A program made the translations under genes and the position numbers. Positions 19,921 through 29,216 of a stretch of DNA of 64,000 bases are shown here, in pieces. The DNA lies in contig JACDQH010000004.1 of assembly GCA_018101195.1 (NCBI GenBank), forward strand, positions 120,591 through 184,590, given 5' to 3'. Position 1 is the stretch's first letter; each line of letters starts with the position of its first letter. The notes beneath the pieces were generated by a model that had not been told where the DNA came from, did not search any database, and was given only the letters and a program-made list of their open reading frames with translations. Origin of the DNA: Rickettsiaceae bacterium H1 (lineage in GTDB: Bacteria; Pseudomonadota; Alphaproteobacteria; Rickettsiales; Anaplasmataceae).

Positions 19921-22002
19921 TTAACCTCTTCCCTCTCCTGCTAATGTTGTTACTTTCATTCTAAGTTCATTTAAACTATTTTGTAAACTACCTAAATCAT
20001 TTTGATCTACTTTCGAATCTAGCCCGGTTTCCACACGATTCACCTTATCTCTTAAAGTAGTTAGAGCACTTTGACTTGCTTTCGAATCTAGCCCGTCATC
20101 CGCGTGATTTACCTTATCTCTTAAGGTAGTTAAAGCACTTTGACTTGCTTTCGAATCTAGCCCCGTTTCCGCATGATTTATCTTGTCTCTTAAGGTGGTT
20201 AAAGCACTTTGACTTGCTTTCGAATCTAGCCCGTTATCCGCATGATGTACCTTGTCTCTTAAAGTAGTTAGAGCACTTTGACTTGCTTTCGAATCTAGCC
20301 CGTCATCCGCGTGATTTACCTTATCTCTTAAGGTGGTTAAAGCACTTTGACTTGCTTTCGAATCTAGCCCGTCATCCGCATGATTTACCTTATCTCTTAA
20401 AGTAGTTAGAGCACTTTGACTTGCTTTCGAATCTAGCCCCGTTTCCGCATGATTTACCTTGTCTCTTAAAGTAGTTAAATCACTTTGACTTGCTTTTGTC
20501 GTTTCTAACATTTCCGTTTTCCTCAGTGCTTTTTCACCTGTAGTATAACTATCGAATGTAACTCCAACGAATTTATTATTTTCAGTATTGGAAGCTATGT
20601 AATTTCTGTACGGGTTACCGCTACCATCGACAATCGTAATATCATTATCGATAACTTTCTTTTCGAAGTTACCGTTATTTTTTACTTGAATTGTTCCTGC
20701 CCCCAGGATTTTTGTTCCTGCACCAATCGTTAAAGACCTGCTCGTAGTAAATCCATTAGTTAAAATAACTAAACTGTTATCTTGTTGTGCTTGACTAATC
20801 AATTCATCTTCGTTATCAGCAAATAAAACTTTATCATATTGAGCACCGTTATGCACTACCGTAGTCGGTTGTGAAGGTTCTGCATTTACTACGCCTTGCC
20901 AAATGTCACCTTCTCCCGCATAAAATAATTTATAATCACCGTGATTATCGACTTTCATGGAATGACCGTTACTTCCAGAAAATTTAAGATCTGTATTACT
21001 AACTACTTTTCTATTTGCACCTATGGTAATAGGTCTTATCGCATATATATTATCCGTTAGTACTATTATTTGTTTTTCGCCTGATTGTATTTGTTGTTCC
21101 AATGCTTTTCTCAATTCTTCTTCCGTTTTGACATAAGCAACATGAGAATATTGTGTATCTTCGTTACCTATTACCGAGATATCGGCATATTCATTATCTT
21201 CTTCATTTTTAGTAATCGTTACTATATCGATGTCACGCACAATCGGTTTAGTTATTCGATAGTCTTGGTTAGCAATTTCTTTCGTCTTGCGGAAAGGAAT
21301 ACCTAATCTGAAAGTAACCGCAGTACTATTTCTAGTTTCATCGCTACCGCTATAAATGTGCTCCAAACCTATATTTACATTAATCTGATTAGGTAATGTA
21401 TTCATAAAATCAAATTCTGCTCTAACTTTTTTCGCTTTTTGAGTAATACCTTCACCAGTAAATTCATTACCCCCCCAATAAAACCATAAAGCTTTATCGC
21501 AAACGGGAAATTTAAAACCAAATTCAAAATCATAACCTTCAGCAGCAGCAATTTTCGATTTATTCAACGTAGCACGCATATCCGAAGTTTTGCGAATATT
21601 TACAGAGTTGTATTTACTATCAAAAGGCATATAAAAGTTTAATCTTGCTTCGAAAATACTACCGAGAAGTTCCATACCGAGAGTATTCTGTGTAAACACG
21701 TTAACCTCCGTACGCCGATCATAAAAATAATATCCTCCGAAAACAATGTCTTGAACCGGAATATACGTTCTACCTGCAATACCTAAGTTGAATTCGGTAC
21801 TGACGTGTGGTTGGTGAACAGCACGAATATCGGCAAAAATCGATGATTCTTTACTATTTAATAACGGTAAAAAAGTTCTACCCTCATATAAAACATGATG
21901 GTTACCCAAATGATAAACTACATCGAATCGAGAATTGGCAAATAACAAATTACCGGATAAAAAACAGCTTATTGCCGTACCAAAAACAATACTTCTTAAC
22001 AT
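19921..22002 (-). CDS. Inverse-autotransporter-like outer-membrane protein with C-terminal repeats
   Basis: The protein starts with a signal peptide (about 1-23, ending FANS). Residues 25-237 alternate polar and aromatic residues in the pattern of a beta barrel (NLGIAGRTYIPVQDIVFGGY, GYDFEFGFKFPV, NINIGLEH-like strands). They end in AVTFRLGIPF, much like the barrel of intimin/invasin-type inverse autotransporters. A passenger of about 265 residues follows, with two recurring units (SHVAYVKTEEELRKAL and YDKVLFADNEDELISQA), each followed by a LTIGA or ITIGA stretch resembling beta-helix turns. Seven 23-residue helical repeats and a short end complete it. Likely a surface adhesin; the family call is inference. 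Confidence 0.65.
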   Translation of the reverse strand: MLRSIVFGTAISCFLSGNLLFANSRFDVVYHLGNHHVLYEGRTFLPLLNSKESSIFADIRAVHQPHVSTEFNLGIAGRTYIPVQDIVFGGYYFYDRRTEVNVFTQNTLGMELLGSIFEARLNFYMPFDSKYNSVNIRKTSDMRATLNKSKIAAAEGYDFEFGFKFPVCDKALWFYWGGNEFTGEGITQKAKKVRAEFDFMNTLPNQINVNIGLEHIYSGSDETRNSTAVTFRLGIPFRKTKEIANQDYRITKPIVRDIDIVTITKNEEDNEYADISVIGNEDTQYSHVAYVKTEEELRKALEQQIQSGEKQIIVLTDNIYAIRPITIGANRKVVSNTDLKFSGSNGHSMKVDNHGDYKLFYAGEGDIWQGVVNAEPSQPTTVVHNGAQYDKVLFADNEDELISQAQQDNSLVILTNGFTTSRSLTIGAGTKILGAGTIQVKNNGNFEKKVIDNDITIVDGSGNPYRNYIASNTENNKFVGVTFDSYTTGEKALRKTEMLETTKASQSDLTTLRDKVNHAETGLDSKASQSALTTLRDKVNHADDGLDSKASQSALTTLRDKVNHADDGLDSKASQSALTTLRDKVHHADNGLDSKASQSALTTLRDKINHAETGLDSKASQSALTTLRDKVNHADDGLDSKASQSALTTLRDKVNRVETGLDSKVDQNDLGSLQNSLNELRMKVTTLAGEGRG
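20011..20493 (-). repeat. Seven tandem 69-bp coding repeats
   Basis: Seven in-frame units of 69 bp encode ASQSALTTLRDKVNHADD plus GLDSK, with small changes (HADDG, HAETG, HADNG, RVETG). They are residues 504-664 of the surface protein. A degenerate eighth unit (VDQNDLGSLQNSLNEL) follows and ends the gene. Hydrophobic residues at L, L, V and L spacing suggest a coiled-coil stalk. Copy number is probably variable between strains. Confidence 0.95.
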
Positions 22003-22078
22003 TTGTGAACTCTTTTTAGAATTATTACGTTCCCTAACGTAAAATGAAAATATTATTTTTTAAAAAAAAATAGTTAAA

Positions 22079-23530
22079 TTATTTATTAAAATTTATGGAA
22101 TTAATATAATCTTGTAAAGATTCAGAAACTTTGTTACTTAACAGGTACATTGTTATCAAATTAGGAACTGCCAAACACATAAATAACATATCGCCCAATT
22201 TTGCCAAATTAAGAAAATTGTCGGATATACTGCTGAAAAACACTACTAATACGATTAGCAAACGACAATAAATTATATTTCGTTTGCTGTTGAACAAGTA
22301 TAGCCATCCCATCTCACAATAATAAGAAAAAGCAATCATAGTAGAAAAAGCAAAAAACGGTACGCTAACGGATAACAATATAGGAAACCAATTAGAAACA
22401 GTAGAAAATGCTTGACGAGTTATTAATATTCCTTCGCCTACGTTATCGGCATTATATGCACCCGTTATTACTATAACAAAACCAGTTAAAAAACAAATAA
22501 TCATAGTATCGATACACGGTTCGAGCATTGCAACCAACCCAGCTTTTATCGGTTGATTTTCTTTTGTAGCGGCATGAGCGATAGGCGAAGTACCGATGCC
22601 CGCTTCATTAGCAAATACCGCTCTCCTTATTCCAGCAATAAATGTGCCCATGAAACCGCCAAATGCCGAGTGTCCATTCCATGCTTCGCAAAGCATAATT
22701 TTGATAGCAAACCCTATTTTTTCAAAATTAAACGCTATTATTACCAAACAGGAAAATACGTAAATCACTGCCATAATTGGGACTAAAGCAGATGAAACGT
22801 TTGCTACTCTTTTTACTCCGCCAAGTATTACCACTCCTACTAAAAATGTTAAAAAAGCAGCAAATAACCAAAGATTGTTATCGATCCAACTGTAATATCC
22901 TTTTATTACTGAAATAGTTTGATTTGCTTGAAAAGGAATACTGGCAAATAAAGCAGCTAATATTAAAAGTATAGCATAAACAAATGCTAATACTTTACTT
23001 ACGTTAACCAAGCCCAATTCAGATAAACCTGCTTTTATATACTGAAAAGGTCCGCCGAAAGTATTATGATTCTCATCGTTTAAAACACGGTATTTAAAGC
23101 CTAAAGTTACCTCGGTAAATTTAGTGGACATGCCTAAAAATCCAGCTAACATCATCCATATTACCGCACCAGGACCTCCGATTGAAACGGCAACAGCTAC
23201 TCCTGCTACCGTTCCGAGTCCTATTGTACCAGCTACTGCGGTAGCAAATGCTTGAAAATGATTTATATCGCCTATTTCACGTTCTTCTTTATTATGTTTT
23301 CCTCTTAAAATTTCCAGACCATGTTTAAACAGCCTGATATTAACAAATTTGAATTTTATCGTGTAAAATACCGAACTTAACACCAACATTAAAACTATTA
23401 GCGGAATACCGAATATTTCGATAAATAAAATCGAATGTAAAAAATATTCGACATTATTGATAATAGCATCAAAACCAGAAGCATAAGTAAAAGAAGGAAT
23501 TAGGAAAATTAGTAATGCTAAATATTTCAT
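22079..23530 (-). CDS. Alanine/glycine:cation symporter (AGCS family)
   Basis: A sodium-coupled amino-acid importer of the inner membrane. The AGCS signature region is intact: FATAVAGTIGLGTVAGVAVA, then GGPGAVIWMMLAGFLGMSTKF and RAVFANEAGIGTSPIAHAA. About eleven hydrophobic segments are seen. The first 20 residues after the ATG at 23530 look like a signal or first span. A TTG at 23545 is also possible but has no better ribosome site. It stands alone, divergent from truA. Import of host amino acids suits an intracellular life. Confidence 0.93.
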   Translation of the reverse strand: MKYLALLIFLIPSFTYASGFDAIINNVEYFLHSILFIEIFGIPLIVLMLVLSSVFYTIKFKFVNIRLFKHGLEILRGKHNKEEREIGDINHFQAFATAVAGTIGLGTVAGVAVAVSIGGPGAVIWMMLAGFLGMSTKFTEVTLGFKYRVLNDENHNTFGGPFQYIKAGLSELGLVNVSKVLAFVYAILLILAALFASIPFQANQTISVIKGYYSWIDNNLWLFAAFLTFLVGVVILGGVKRVANVSSALVPIMAVIYVFSCLVIIAFNFEKIGFAIKIMLCEAWNGHSAFGGFMGTFIAGIRRAVFANEAGIGTSPIAHAATKENQPIKAGLVAMLEPCIDTMIICFLTGFVIVITGAYNADNVGEGILITRQAFSTVSNWFPILLSVSVPFFAFSTMIAFSYYCEMGWLYLFNSKRNIIYCRLLIVLVVFFSSISDNFLNLAKLGDMLFMCLAVPNLITMYLLSNKVSESLQDYINSINFNK

Positions 23531-23599
23531 TATGACAGAGGGCAAGATATTAAAAAGATGACATTTTCTATTTAGGGTGTCAATATTAGTTTGGTAAAT

Positions 23600-24358
23600 A
23601 TGAAATATAGACTAACAATCGAATATGATGGTACCTACTTCATAGGTTGGCAAAAACAAAATAATAAGCTTTCCATTCAACAAACAATAGAAGAAGCTAT
23701 TAAAAGCTCCACCGGAGAATCGGTTAAAGTACAAGGCAGCAGTCGAACCGATGCGGGAGTTCATGCAACACATCAAGTGGCGCACTTTAGTTTACAAAGA
23801 GCTTTTAGTTGTTATAAAATAAAACACGCACTTAATTTTCATTTATGTAAACTACCAATAAGTATAATCGGTGTAGAAGAAGCAAGCGAAAATTTTCATG
23901 CCAGATTTTCCTCAACGAAAAGGTATTACAAATATAAAATAATAAATCGCGATTCGAAATTATCCCTTGAAAAAAATAGAGCTTGGTGCGTATTCAGAAA
24001 ATTGGACGTAGAAAAAATGAGAAACTCGGCACGGTTACTGGTCGGTACTCATGATTTTACAAGTTTTCGCTCCTCCGAATGTCAAGCTAAAAACCCGGTA
24101 CGTACTATCGACAGTATCAACATCGTAAAAATAGAAAATTTAATCGAAATAAATGTCGTAGCACGATCGTTTTTACATAGCCAAGTAAGAATTATCATCG
24201 GAACACTAAAAGAAATCGGAGAAGGAAAAAAAATAGATATCAAAAAAATACTGGCAGCAAAAGACCGACGGAAAGCAGGAATAACAGCACCGGCTTACGG
24301 ATTATATCTGACGAAAGTGGTGACTCCTACGGGACTCGAACCCGTGTTACCACCGTGA
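23600..24358 (+). CDS. truA: tRNA pseudouridine synthase A
   Basis: TruA makes pseudouridine at positions 38-40 of tRNA anticodon arms. The start ATG at 23600 gives MKYRLTIEYDGTYFIGWQ, the family N-terminus. The catalytic aspartate is in SSRTDAGVHATHQVAH. YYKYKIINR and FLHSQVRIIIGTL fit the second half. The true end appears to be lost: the last 14 or so residues (TPTGLEPVLPP) are the antisense of the tRNA-Glu gene, which the frame enters before it stops. Otherwise complete. Confidence 0.96.
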   Translation: MKYRLTIEYDGTYFIGWQKQNNKLSIQQTIEEAIKSSTGESVKVQGSSRTDAGVHATHQVAHFSLQRAFSCYKIKHALNFHLCKLPISIIGVEEASENFHARFSSTKRYYKYKIINRDSKLSLEKNRAWCVFRKLDVEKMRNSARLLVGTHDFTSFRSSECQAKNPVRTIDSINIVKIENLIEINVVARSFLHSQVRIIIGTLKEIGEGKKIDIKKILAAKDRRKAGITAPAYGLYLTKVVTPTGLEPVLPP

Positions 24359-24392
24359 AAGGGTGATGTCCTAACCACTAGACGAAGGAGTC
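24318..24392 (-). tRNA. tRNA-Glu (anticodon TTC)
   Basis: The minus strand begins GACTCCTTCGTCTAGTGG, has anticodon loop CTTTCAC with TTC (bases 24357-24359), T arm GGGTTCGAGTCCC, and ends AGGAGTCA plus encoded CCA. The acceptor stem GACTCCT/AGGAGTC pairs perfectly. The 3' 41 nt overlap truA antisense. Confidence 0.96.
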
Positions 24393-24541
24393 TTTTTATT
24401 TACGTTAATCTACATATAGACACCTTTATTAAACTTTGTTTAATTTTTTTAGAGGTGCTAACTTTACTATAGGCTCAAAATAAGCTGCAATGATAACATT
24501 ATAATAATTCGAAATAGAATTGTAAATCGAATTACAATATT

Positions 24542-24958
24542 TTAATTAGGCCTAATATAACAGTAAGGACTATCTAAAGAAAAGATAGGTATTATTACTT
24601 TAAATATTTTTTTTAAATCTTCGTTAAGAAACTCGTAATATCCTTCCATCAACCCCGATATAGTGCTTAAGTAAGCACCACTGGCATATTCGAAAGTTTC
24701 ATTTGCCGCCAAAGTAGGTTGTTCTCCTACTACGCCTACTCCTTTAACTTCGTCAATCGCTCCTCTCCCATCAATTATTTTCCAATAGCGATTTAATAAT
24801 TTGACAGTATACTGACCTTTATTAAAAATATTGACATTATAAGCCCATATATAACAACCCTCGTCATTAACGATATTTTGTTCGCCCAAATATGAAACGG
24901 TAACGGTAACAACAATAGATTCGGTGATTGCCGAGTAATCGTAATTTTTAGCTGACAT
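24542..24958 (-). CDS. apaG: ApaG domain protein
   Basis: A small beta-sandwich protein of the ApaG family, whose cellular role is unsettled; it is linked to Co/Mg resistance in enterics. The family core is clear: CYIWAYNVNIFNKG, LNRYWKIIDGRGAIDEVKG, VGVVGEQPTLAANETFEYAS and GLMEGYYEF. The 138 residues are close to the usual size. It is followed on the same strand by no gene before tRNA-Glu; upstream, aroB ends or starts within 35 bp, so the pair aroB-apaG is probably one transcript. Confidence 0.93.
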   Translation of the reverse strand: MSAKNYDYSAITESIVVTVTVSYLGEQNIVNDEGCYIWAYNVNIFNKGQYTVKLLNRYWKIIDGRGAIDEVKGVGVVGEQPTLAANETFEYASGAYLSTISGLMEGYYEFLNEDLKKIFKVIIPIFSLDSPYCYIRPN

Positions 24959-24993
24959 GGATTCAATTTAACATTAACCGGATATAATACAAT

Positions 24994-26061
24994 TTAGTTT
25001 AAAGAATCAATTAACAAATTACGTATAAAATCACAACTTACGTATTCGCTATAAGCTTCACCGACTGTTTCTAAAGCAGTAAGCTCCAAAGTATTGTTTC
25101 CTATTTTTTTATCCTGCAGAACATACGAATGTAATAAATCTATATCCCAATTTTTATTTATCGATTTTAATGATGTCGGCAAACCGGCTTTGCGCAAATT
25201 GTTTATAAGATCGGTATTATCGATATTTGAAATTTTCGATTCTATTACCATACCCACTGCCACCGCATTACCGTGCGTAATATCGTACCCTGTAGCAGCC
25301 TCGATTGCATGACCGACGGTATGGCCGAAATTCAGCATATTTCTTTCTCCGTGTATGCCTAACTGATCTTTTTCTATCACTGCTAATTTCATCTGACAGC
25401 AACGTTTTATAACATAAAAAAGAGCATTCCAATCTTTTTCGAGAATCAGGTCGAGATTATCTTGAATCCAAGAAAAAAATCGGGAATCGTATAGCATTGC
25501 ATATTTTACTACTTCGGCATAACCGCAAATAAAATCTTTTCGTTGTAAAGTTTTTAAGAAAAAAGTATCTACCAAAACTAATTTCGGTATACAAAAACCG
25601 CCTATGAGGTTTTTACCTTTAGCACTATTAATAGCACATTTTCCTCCCACAGAACTATCGACTTGAGCAAGTAACGTAGTGGGAATTTGTACTAAATTTA
25701 TTCCTCTTAATACCATAGTAGCCACAACACCAGCAATATCACCTACCACTCCTCCGCCAAAAGCAAGAATAGTACTTGCATAAGTAGGACGAAATGATAA
25801 TATTTCCTCAATTAATTTTTCCAGAACCTCAAATCTTTTGCTTTTTTCACCAGGTTCTATTACATGTATCGTAGCAGGAATGTTAGCTTGGTATATTGAA
25901 TTTTCTAAATATTTTAGATGATGTTTGGCGACATTCTCATCCGTAATAATATGTATTTTTTCCATATTTAAAGACAAGGAAATGATTTCACCTAAGTTAA
26001 GACCGTTACCGATCTTAATTTGACCTCCTACTGAACAGTTAAGTTCTATCATTTGGTTCAT
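24994..26061 (-). CDS. aroB: 3-dehydroquinate synthase
   Basis: AroB is the second enzyme of the shikimate pathway and uses NAD and a divalent metal to cyclise DAHP. NAD-site GGGVVGDIAG, substrate stretch PTTLLAQVDSSVGGK, AEVVKYAML and the metal ligands in NFGHTVGHAIE and HGNAVAVGM are intact. The 355 residues are normal. Shikimate genes are absent from Rickettsia itself, so this speaks for a less reduced Rickettsiales relative or a partly kept pathway; no other aro gene is in the window. First gene of a pair with apaG. Confidence 0.97.
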   Translation of the reverse strand: MNQMIELNCSVGGQIKIGNGLNLGEIISLSLNMEKIHIITDENVAKHHLKYLENSIYQANIPATIHVIEPGEKSKRFEVLEKLIEEILSFRPTYASTILAFGGGVVGDIAGVVATMVLRGINLVQIPTTLLAQVDSSVGGKCAINSAKGKNLIGGFCIPKLVLVDTFFLKTLQRKDFICGYAEVVKYAMLYDSRFFSWIQDNLDLILEKDWNALFYVIKRCCQMKLAVIEKDQLGIHGERNMLNFGHTVGHAIEAATGYDITHGNAVAVGMVIESKISNIDNTDLINNLRKAGLPTSLKSINKNWDIDLLHSYVLQDKKIGNNTLELTALETVGEAYSEYVSCDFIRNLLIDSLN

Positions 26062-26178
26062 AGGTATAATTTATACTTGTTAAATGATAAGATATATAGG
26101 TATAATAAAAAAACAAGTATGTAAAACAACTTGAGGTATTATTTAATGATAAAATCGTAACCTGTTAACAATCCTTCC

Positions 26179-26820
26179 ATGAGAAGACAAAAGCAGATAA
26201 GAGTTAAAACGGCAAAAGGAAGAAAAATCTCGTCGACAAATTGGCTAAACAGACAAATCAACGATCAATATAGATATGCGGCACAACAAGAAGGTTACAG
26301 ATCGCGAGCAGCATATAAATTATTGGAAATTAATAACAAATTTTCCATATTCGATATGAACGGAATTGTGCTTGACTTAGGCTCAAGCCCCGGAAGTTGG
26401 TCACAAGTTGCTTCCAAGCATTGTAAAAAAGTTATTGCCATCGATATTCGGCCAATGAAAGAAATACCAAAAGTGATATTCGTAAAGTGCAATTTTACCC
26501 AAATCGAACAAAAAGATGAAATCTATAACATGAAATTTAACGTAATATTATCCGATATGTCGCATTCTACTTCAGGTAATAACGTTACCGATCATTTAAG
26601 AATAATTGCTTTGTCCAAAGAAGTACTGGATTTCGCAAAACTAACATTAAAAACAGGTGGAACAGTAGTAACAAAAATTTTTCACGGAAATAAAGAGAAA
26701 GAAATATACTTAGAATTCAAAAATTATTTTACAATGGTAAAGTATTATAAACCAAATGCAAGCAGAAAAGATTCATCCGAAATTTATTTGGTAGCAAAAA
26801 ATTTTTCAGGAAAAAAATAA
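26179..26820 (+). CDS. rlmE: 23S rRNA 2'-O-methyltransferase RlmE (FtsJ)
   Basis: RlmE methylates U2552 of 23S rRNA late in 50S assembly. The substrate-binding segment YRSRAAYKLLEIN contains the first catalytic Lys. The SAM motif is VLDLGSSPGSWSQVA, motif IV is VILSDMSHSTSGN, and the second Lys is in TVVTKIFHG. The C-terminal stretch has KPNASRKDSSEIYLVAKNF, matching the catalytic Glu. At 213 residues it is complete. No partner gene next to it. Confidence 0.97.
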   Translation: MRRQKQIRVKTAKGRKISSTNWLNRQINDQYRYAAQQEGYRSRAAYKLLEINNKFSIFDMNGIVLDLGSSPGSWSQVASKHCKKVIAIDIRPMKEIPKVIFVKCNFTQIEQKDEIYNMKFNVILSDMSHSTSGNNVTDHLRIIALSKEVLDFAKLTLKTGGTVVTKIFHGNKEKEIYLEFKNYFTMVKYYKPNASRKDSSEIYLVAKNFSGKK

Positions 26821-27090
26821 CCTATAATATTAATTATATTTTACAGATTAGAGAAAAAATGGAAAGTAAAAGCAAAAAAATCGATCGGCATATCTCCACA
26901 TTAATTGACAACCGTAAGAACAAAGGGAAAAAACTATAGAATAATTTGACAAAAATTATCTTCAAATGTTGATTTTCAGGTATTAGATAAAGTGAAAGAA
27001 ACACGCACGCACTAAAAGAAATAGACAAAAATGCAACAAAATAATTAATAAATTTTTTCTTGCTCAGAAAAAAAACACAATTCCGGAAGA

Positions 27091-27321
27091 ATGAAAACAA
27101 TGGGAGCAACAATCATTCTAATGTTCATAGTTATAACTAGTAATACCTATTGGTTTCACTAAATTCTCTCATCCCGGTAATAAAACAGCTTCCTAAAAGC
27201 AGGTATAATTACTCTTTTCGGTACAGCTATTTTCTTAGTTTTGTATGCCAGAACGTATTTGCACGATAAATATAAAGAAGAAAAGTATTCGGAAAAGAAT
27301 GATACGCCTTCAACACAATAA
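27091..27321 (+). pseudogene. Remnant of a small two-span membrane protein
   Basis: In one frame, three stops interrupt an otherwise protein-like sequence. MKTMGATIILMFIVITSNTY is a hydrophobic segment, then after stops FLKAGIITLFGTAIFLVLYA and a charged tail HDKYKEEKYSEKND. It lies within the 26821-27438 gap, the rest of which shows only AT-rich, stop-filled sequence. The parent family is unknown. Confidence 0.3.
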
Positions 27322-27438
27322 ACCAAGTCAAAACAGAATCTACCCAACAGAGAGAAAATTATCGCACGACACTTAACATGATAATTTTGATTAATTAAGA
27401 ACAATCGATATCATAACCAGTAATAAAATGCTTAAAAA

Positions 27439-28350
27439 ATGCAAATATACTTACCGATCGCCGAAATGTCGGTCGAGATCTTTTGGTTATTGTTATTGGG
27501 AATATCTTCGGGGTTAATGGCTGGTGTCTTCGGTATAGGAGGAAATTTCATCGTTATACCAACACTGATTTTTATTGGTATCCCTCCTGCAATATCGCTA
27601 TCTAGCGCAGTAAATCATACGGTAGCATCTTCTTTTTCCAGTTTTCTCACTCATTTAAAACGAAAAAATGTCGACCTGAAAATGGGATGTTGGTTACTTA
27701 TCGGAAGCTTTATCGGTTCTTCGGCAGGTGCAATACTTTTTTCTTTGTTATATGAAGCAGGATTTATCGATATAACGATATCTTTGTTATACGTTATTGT
27801 GTTAGGCATTACCGGAATAACAATTGCTATTGAAAGTACTAAAGCCATATACAATAAGTATAAAAATACTTCTGTGAATAAGAAAAAAAGTAAACTACGT
27901 GATTTTAAATTTATGCCGTATAGGCAACTATTTCCTCAATCTGGTACCGAAGCCAGCATTTTATCTATAATCCTAATAGGAGTTTTTATCGGAATGTTAG
28001 TAGCATTAGCAGGCTTGGGAGGCGGATTCATACTCGTCCCAACTTTAATATACGTAATAGGATTGCCCACTTCTTTCGCTATCGGAACATCGGTATTTCA
28101 AGCAGTATTTACAACGACTATCGTCACCTTATTACATGCTACGATTTCTCATACGGTAGATATCGTATTATCGCTTCTTTTAATTATCGGAGCCGTTATT
28201 GGTGCGCAAATCGGAGTAAGAATAAACAGTAAATTACAGCCGGAGATAGTAAGAATGTTGCTTGCTATAATAGTACTAGGAGTATTCGTGAAATTTCTTT
28301 CCAGTATGTTAATAACACCGAAAGAACTATATTCATTCGAGTACAAATAA
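27439..28350 (+). CDS. TauE/SafE family membrane exporter
   Basis: Members of this family (PF01925) are inner-membrane permeases for sulfite, organosulfonates or related anions. Two homologous halves each begin with a glycine-rich motif, SGLMAGVFGIGGNFIVIPTLI and, after a loop rich in lysine, GMLVALAGLGGGFILVPTL. About eight hydrophobic segments are present. A later ATG at 27466 is an alternative start. The next gene begins directly after the stop and belongs to TIGR02186, a pair often found together in alphaproteobacteria, so the two likely work as a unit. The substrate is unknown. Confidence 0.9.
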   Translation: MQIYLPIAEMSVEIFWLLLLGISSGLMAGVFGIGGNFIVIPTLIFIGIPPAISLSSAVNHTVASSFSSFLTHLKRKNVDLKMGCWLLIGSFIGSSAGAILFSLLYEAGFIDITISLLYVIVLGITGITIAIESTKAIYNKYKNTSVNKKKSKLRDFKFMPYRQLFPQSGTEASILSIILIGVFIGMLVALAGLGGGFILVPTLIYVIGLPTSFAIGTSVFQAVFTTTIVTLLHATISHTVDIVLSLLLIIGAVIGAQIGVRINSKLQPEIVRMLLAIIVLGVFVKFLSSMLITPKELYSFEYK

Positions 28351-29079
28351 ATGAGATTGGTATATGTAATAATAATTACAATTTTCACTTTATTTCAAAC
28401 TAAGGGTAGTTATTCTCACCCGATAAATGCCGATTTAACTTTAAGGAAGATTAAAATTAATTCCGATTTCAAAGGAGTAGACGTGCTGATTTTCGGTGCA
28501 TTAGATGTTAAAGGAAAGTTAATAATTGTTGTCCACGGCCCCAAACGTTCTCTGGCAATTAACAAAAAAGAAAAAAAATACGGTTTATGGGTAAACGGTA
28601 AAAGAGAAAAAATAGACGATGTAAAACAATTTTATGCGATAACTTCTACTGACGAATTATCCAAAATCACTAACGAAGAAGGGCTTAACTCGATACGAAT
28701 AAGCGATTTAAGCTTCGGTGAAAATAAAGAGCTAAACGAAGCATTTAAACAGATGAAAATGAATAAAAAGTTATACTTCGAATCAATAAAAAGCGTAGGT
28801 TTAATAAATGATAAGTTATTTAGAAGCAATATAAAGCTACCAGGAAACATACCCCAAGGAAGATATGTTATCGAAATCTTGTTATTTTATAATCATCGTT
28901 TGTTCGGCATACAAACGATTCCATTATTAGTTTCAAATGTAGGAATAGAATCTTTTATTTTCGATATGCATTATATGCACCCGATCGGATATGCCATATT
29001 TGCAATAACAATAGCATTATTTATCGGCTGGATAAGTAGTTTAGTAAAAAAAATCAATCGAAATAAAGAGAAGAGATAA
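28351..29079 (+). CDS. TIGR02186 alphaproteobacterial membrane-anchored periplasmic protein
   Basis: The protein has a signal peptide (ending near SYSHP) and a large periplasmic domain. The family stretch GVDVLIFGALDVKGKLIIVV plus GLWVNGKR fits that domain. One C-terminal membrane span (GYAIFAITIALFIGWISSL) and a basic cytosolic tail follow. This is the layout of TIGR02186 (PF09608), a family confined to alphaproteobacteria with no established function. It starts on the base after the TauE stop, so translational coupling is likely and a role in assembling or gating that permease is a reasonable guess. Confidence 0.85.
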   Translation: MRLVYVIIITIFTLFQTKGSYSHPINADLTLRKIKINSDFKGVDVLIFGALDVKGKLIIVVHGPKRSLAINKKEKKYGLWVNGKREKIDDVKQFYAITSTDELSKITNEEGLNSIRISDLSFGENKELNEAFKQMKMNKKLYFESIKSVGLINDKLFRSNIKLPGNIPQGRYVIEILLFYNHRLFGIQTIPLLVSNVGIESFIFDMHYMHPIGYAIFAITIALFIGWISSLVKKINRNKEKR

Positions 29080-29216
29080 TTTAATTACAAAATATCAACT
29101 CATTTAGTGTTTCAGTAAATAACCCAATAGCCTTTTAACTTGATAAGTTAATATTTTAATTGACACAAATATATAAAATATAGTATTTTTAAAGCTAACT
29201 TATTAATAAAACAACC

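Noticed and set aside
20011..20493. Regular 69-bp repeats as a possible CRISPR array
   Set aside because: Units are contiguous without spacers, in frame and inside a long coding region.
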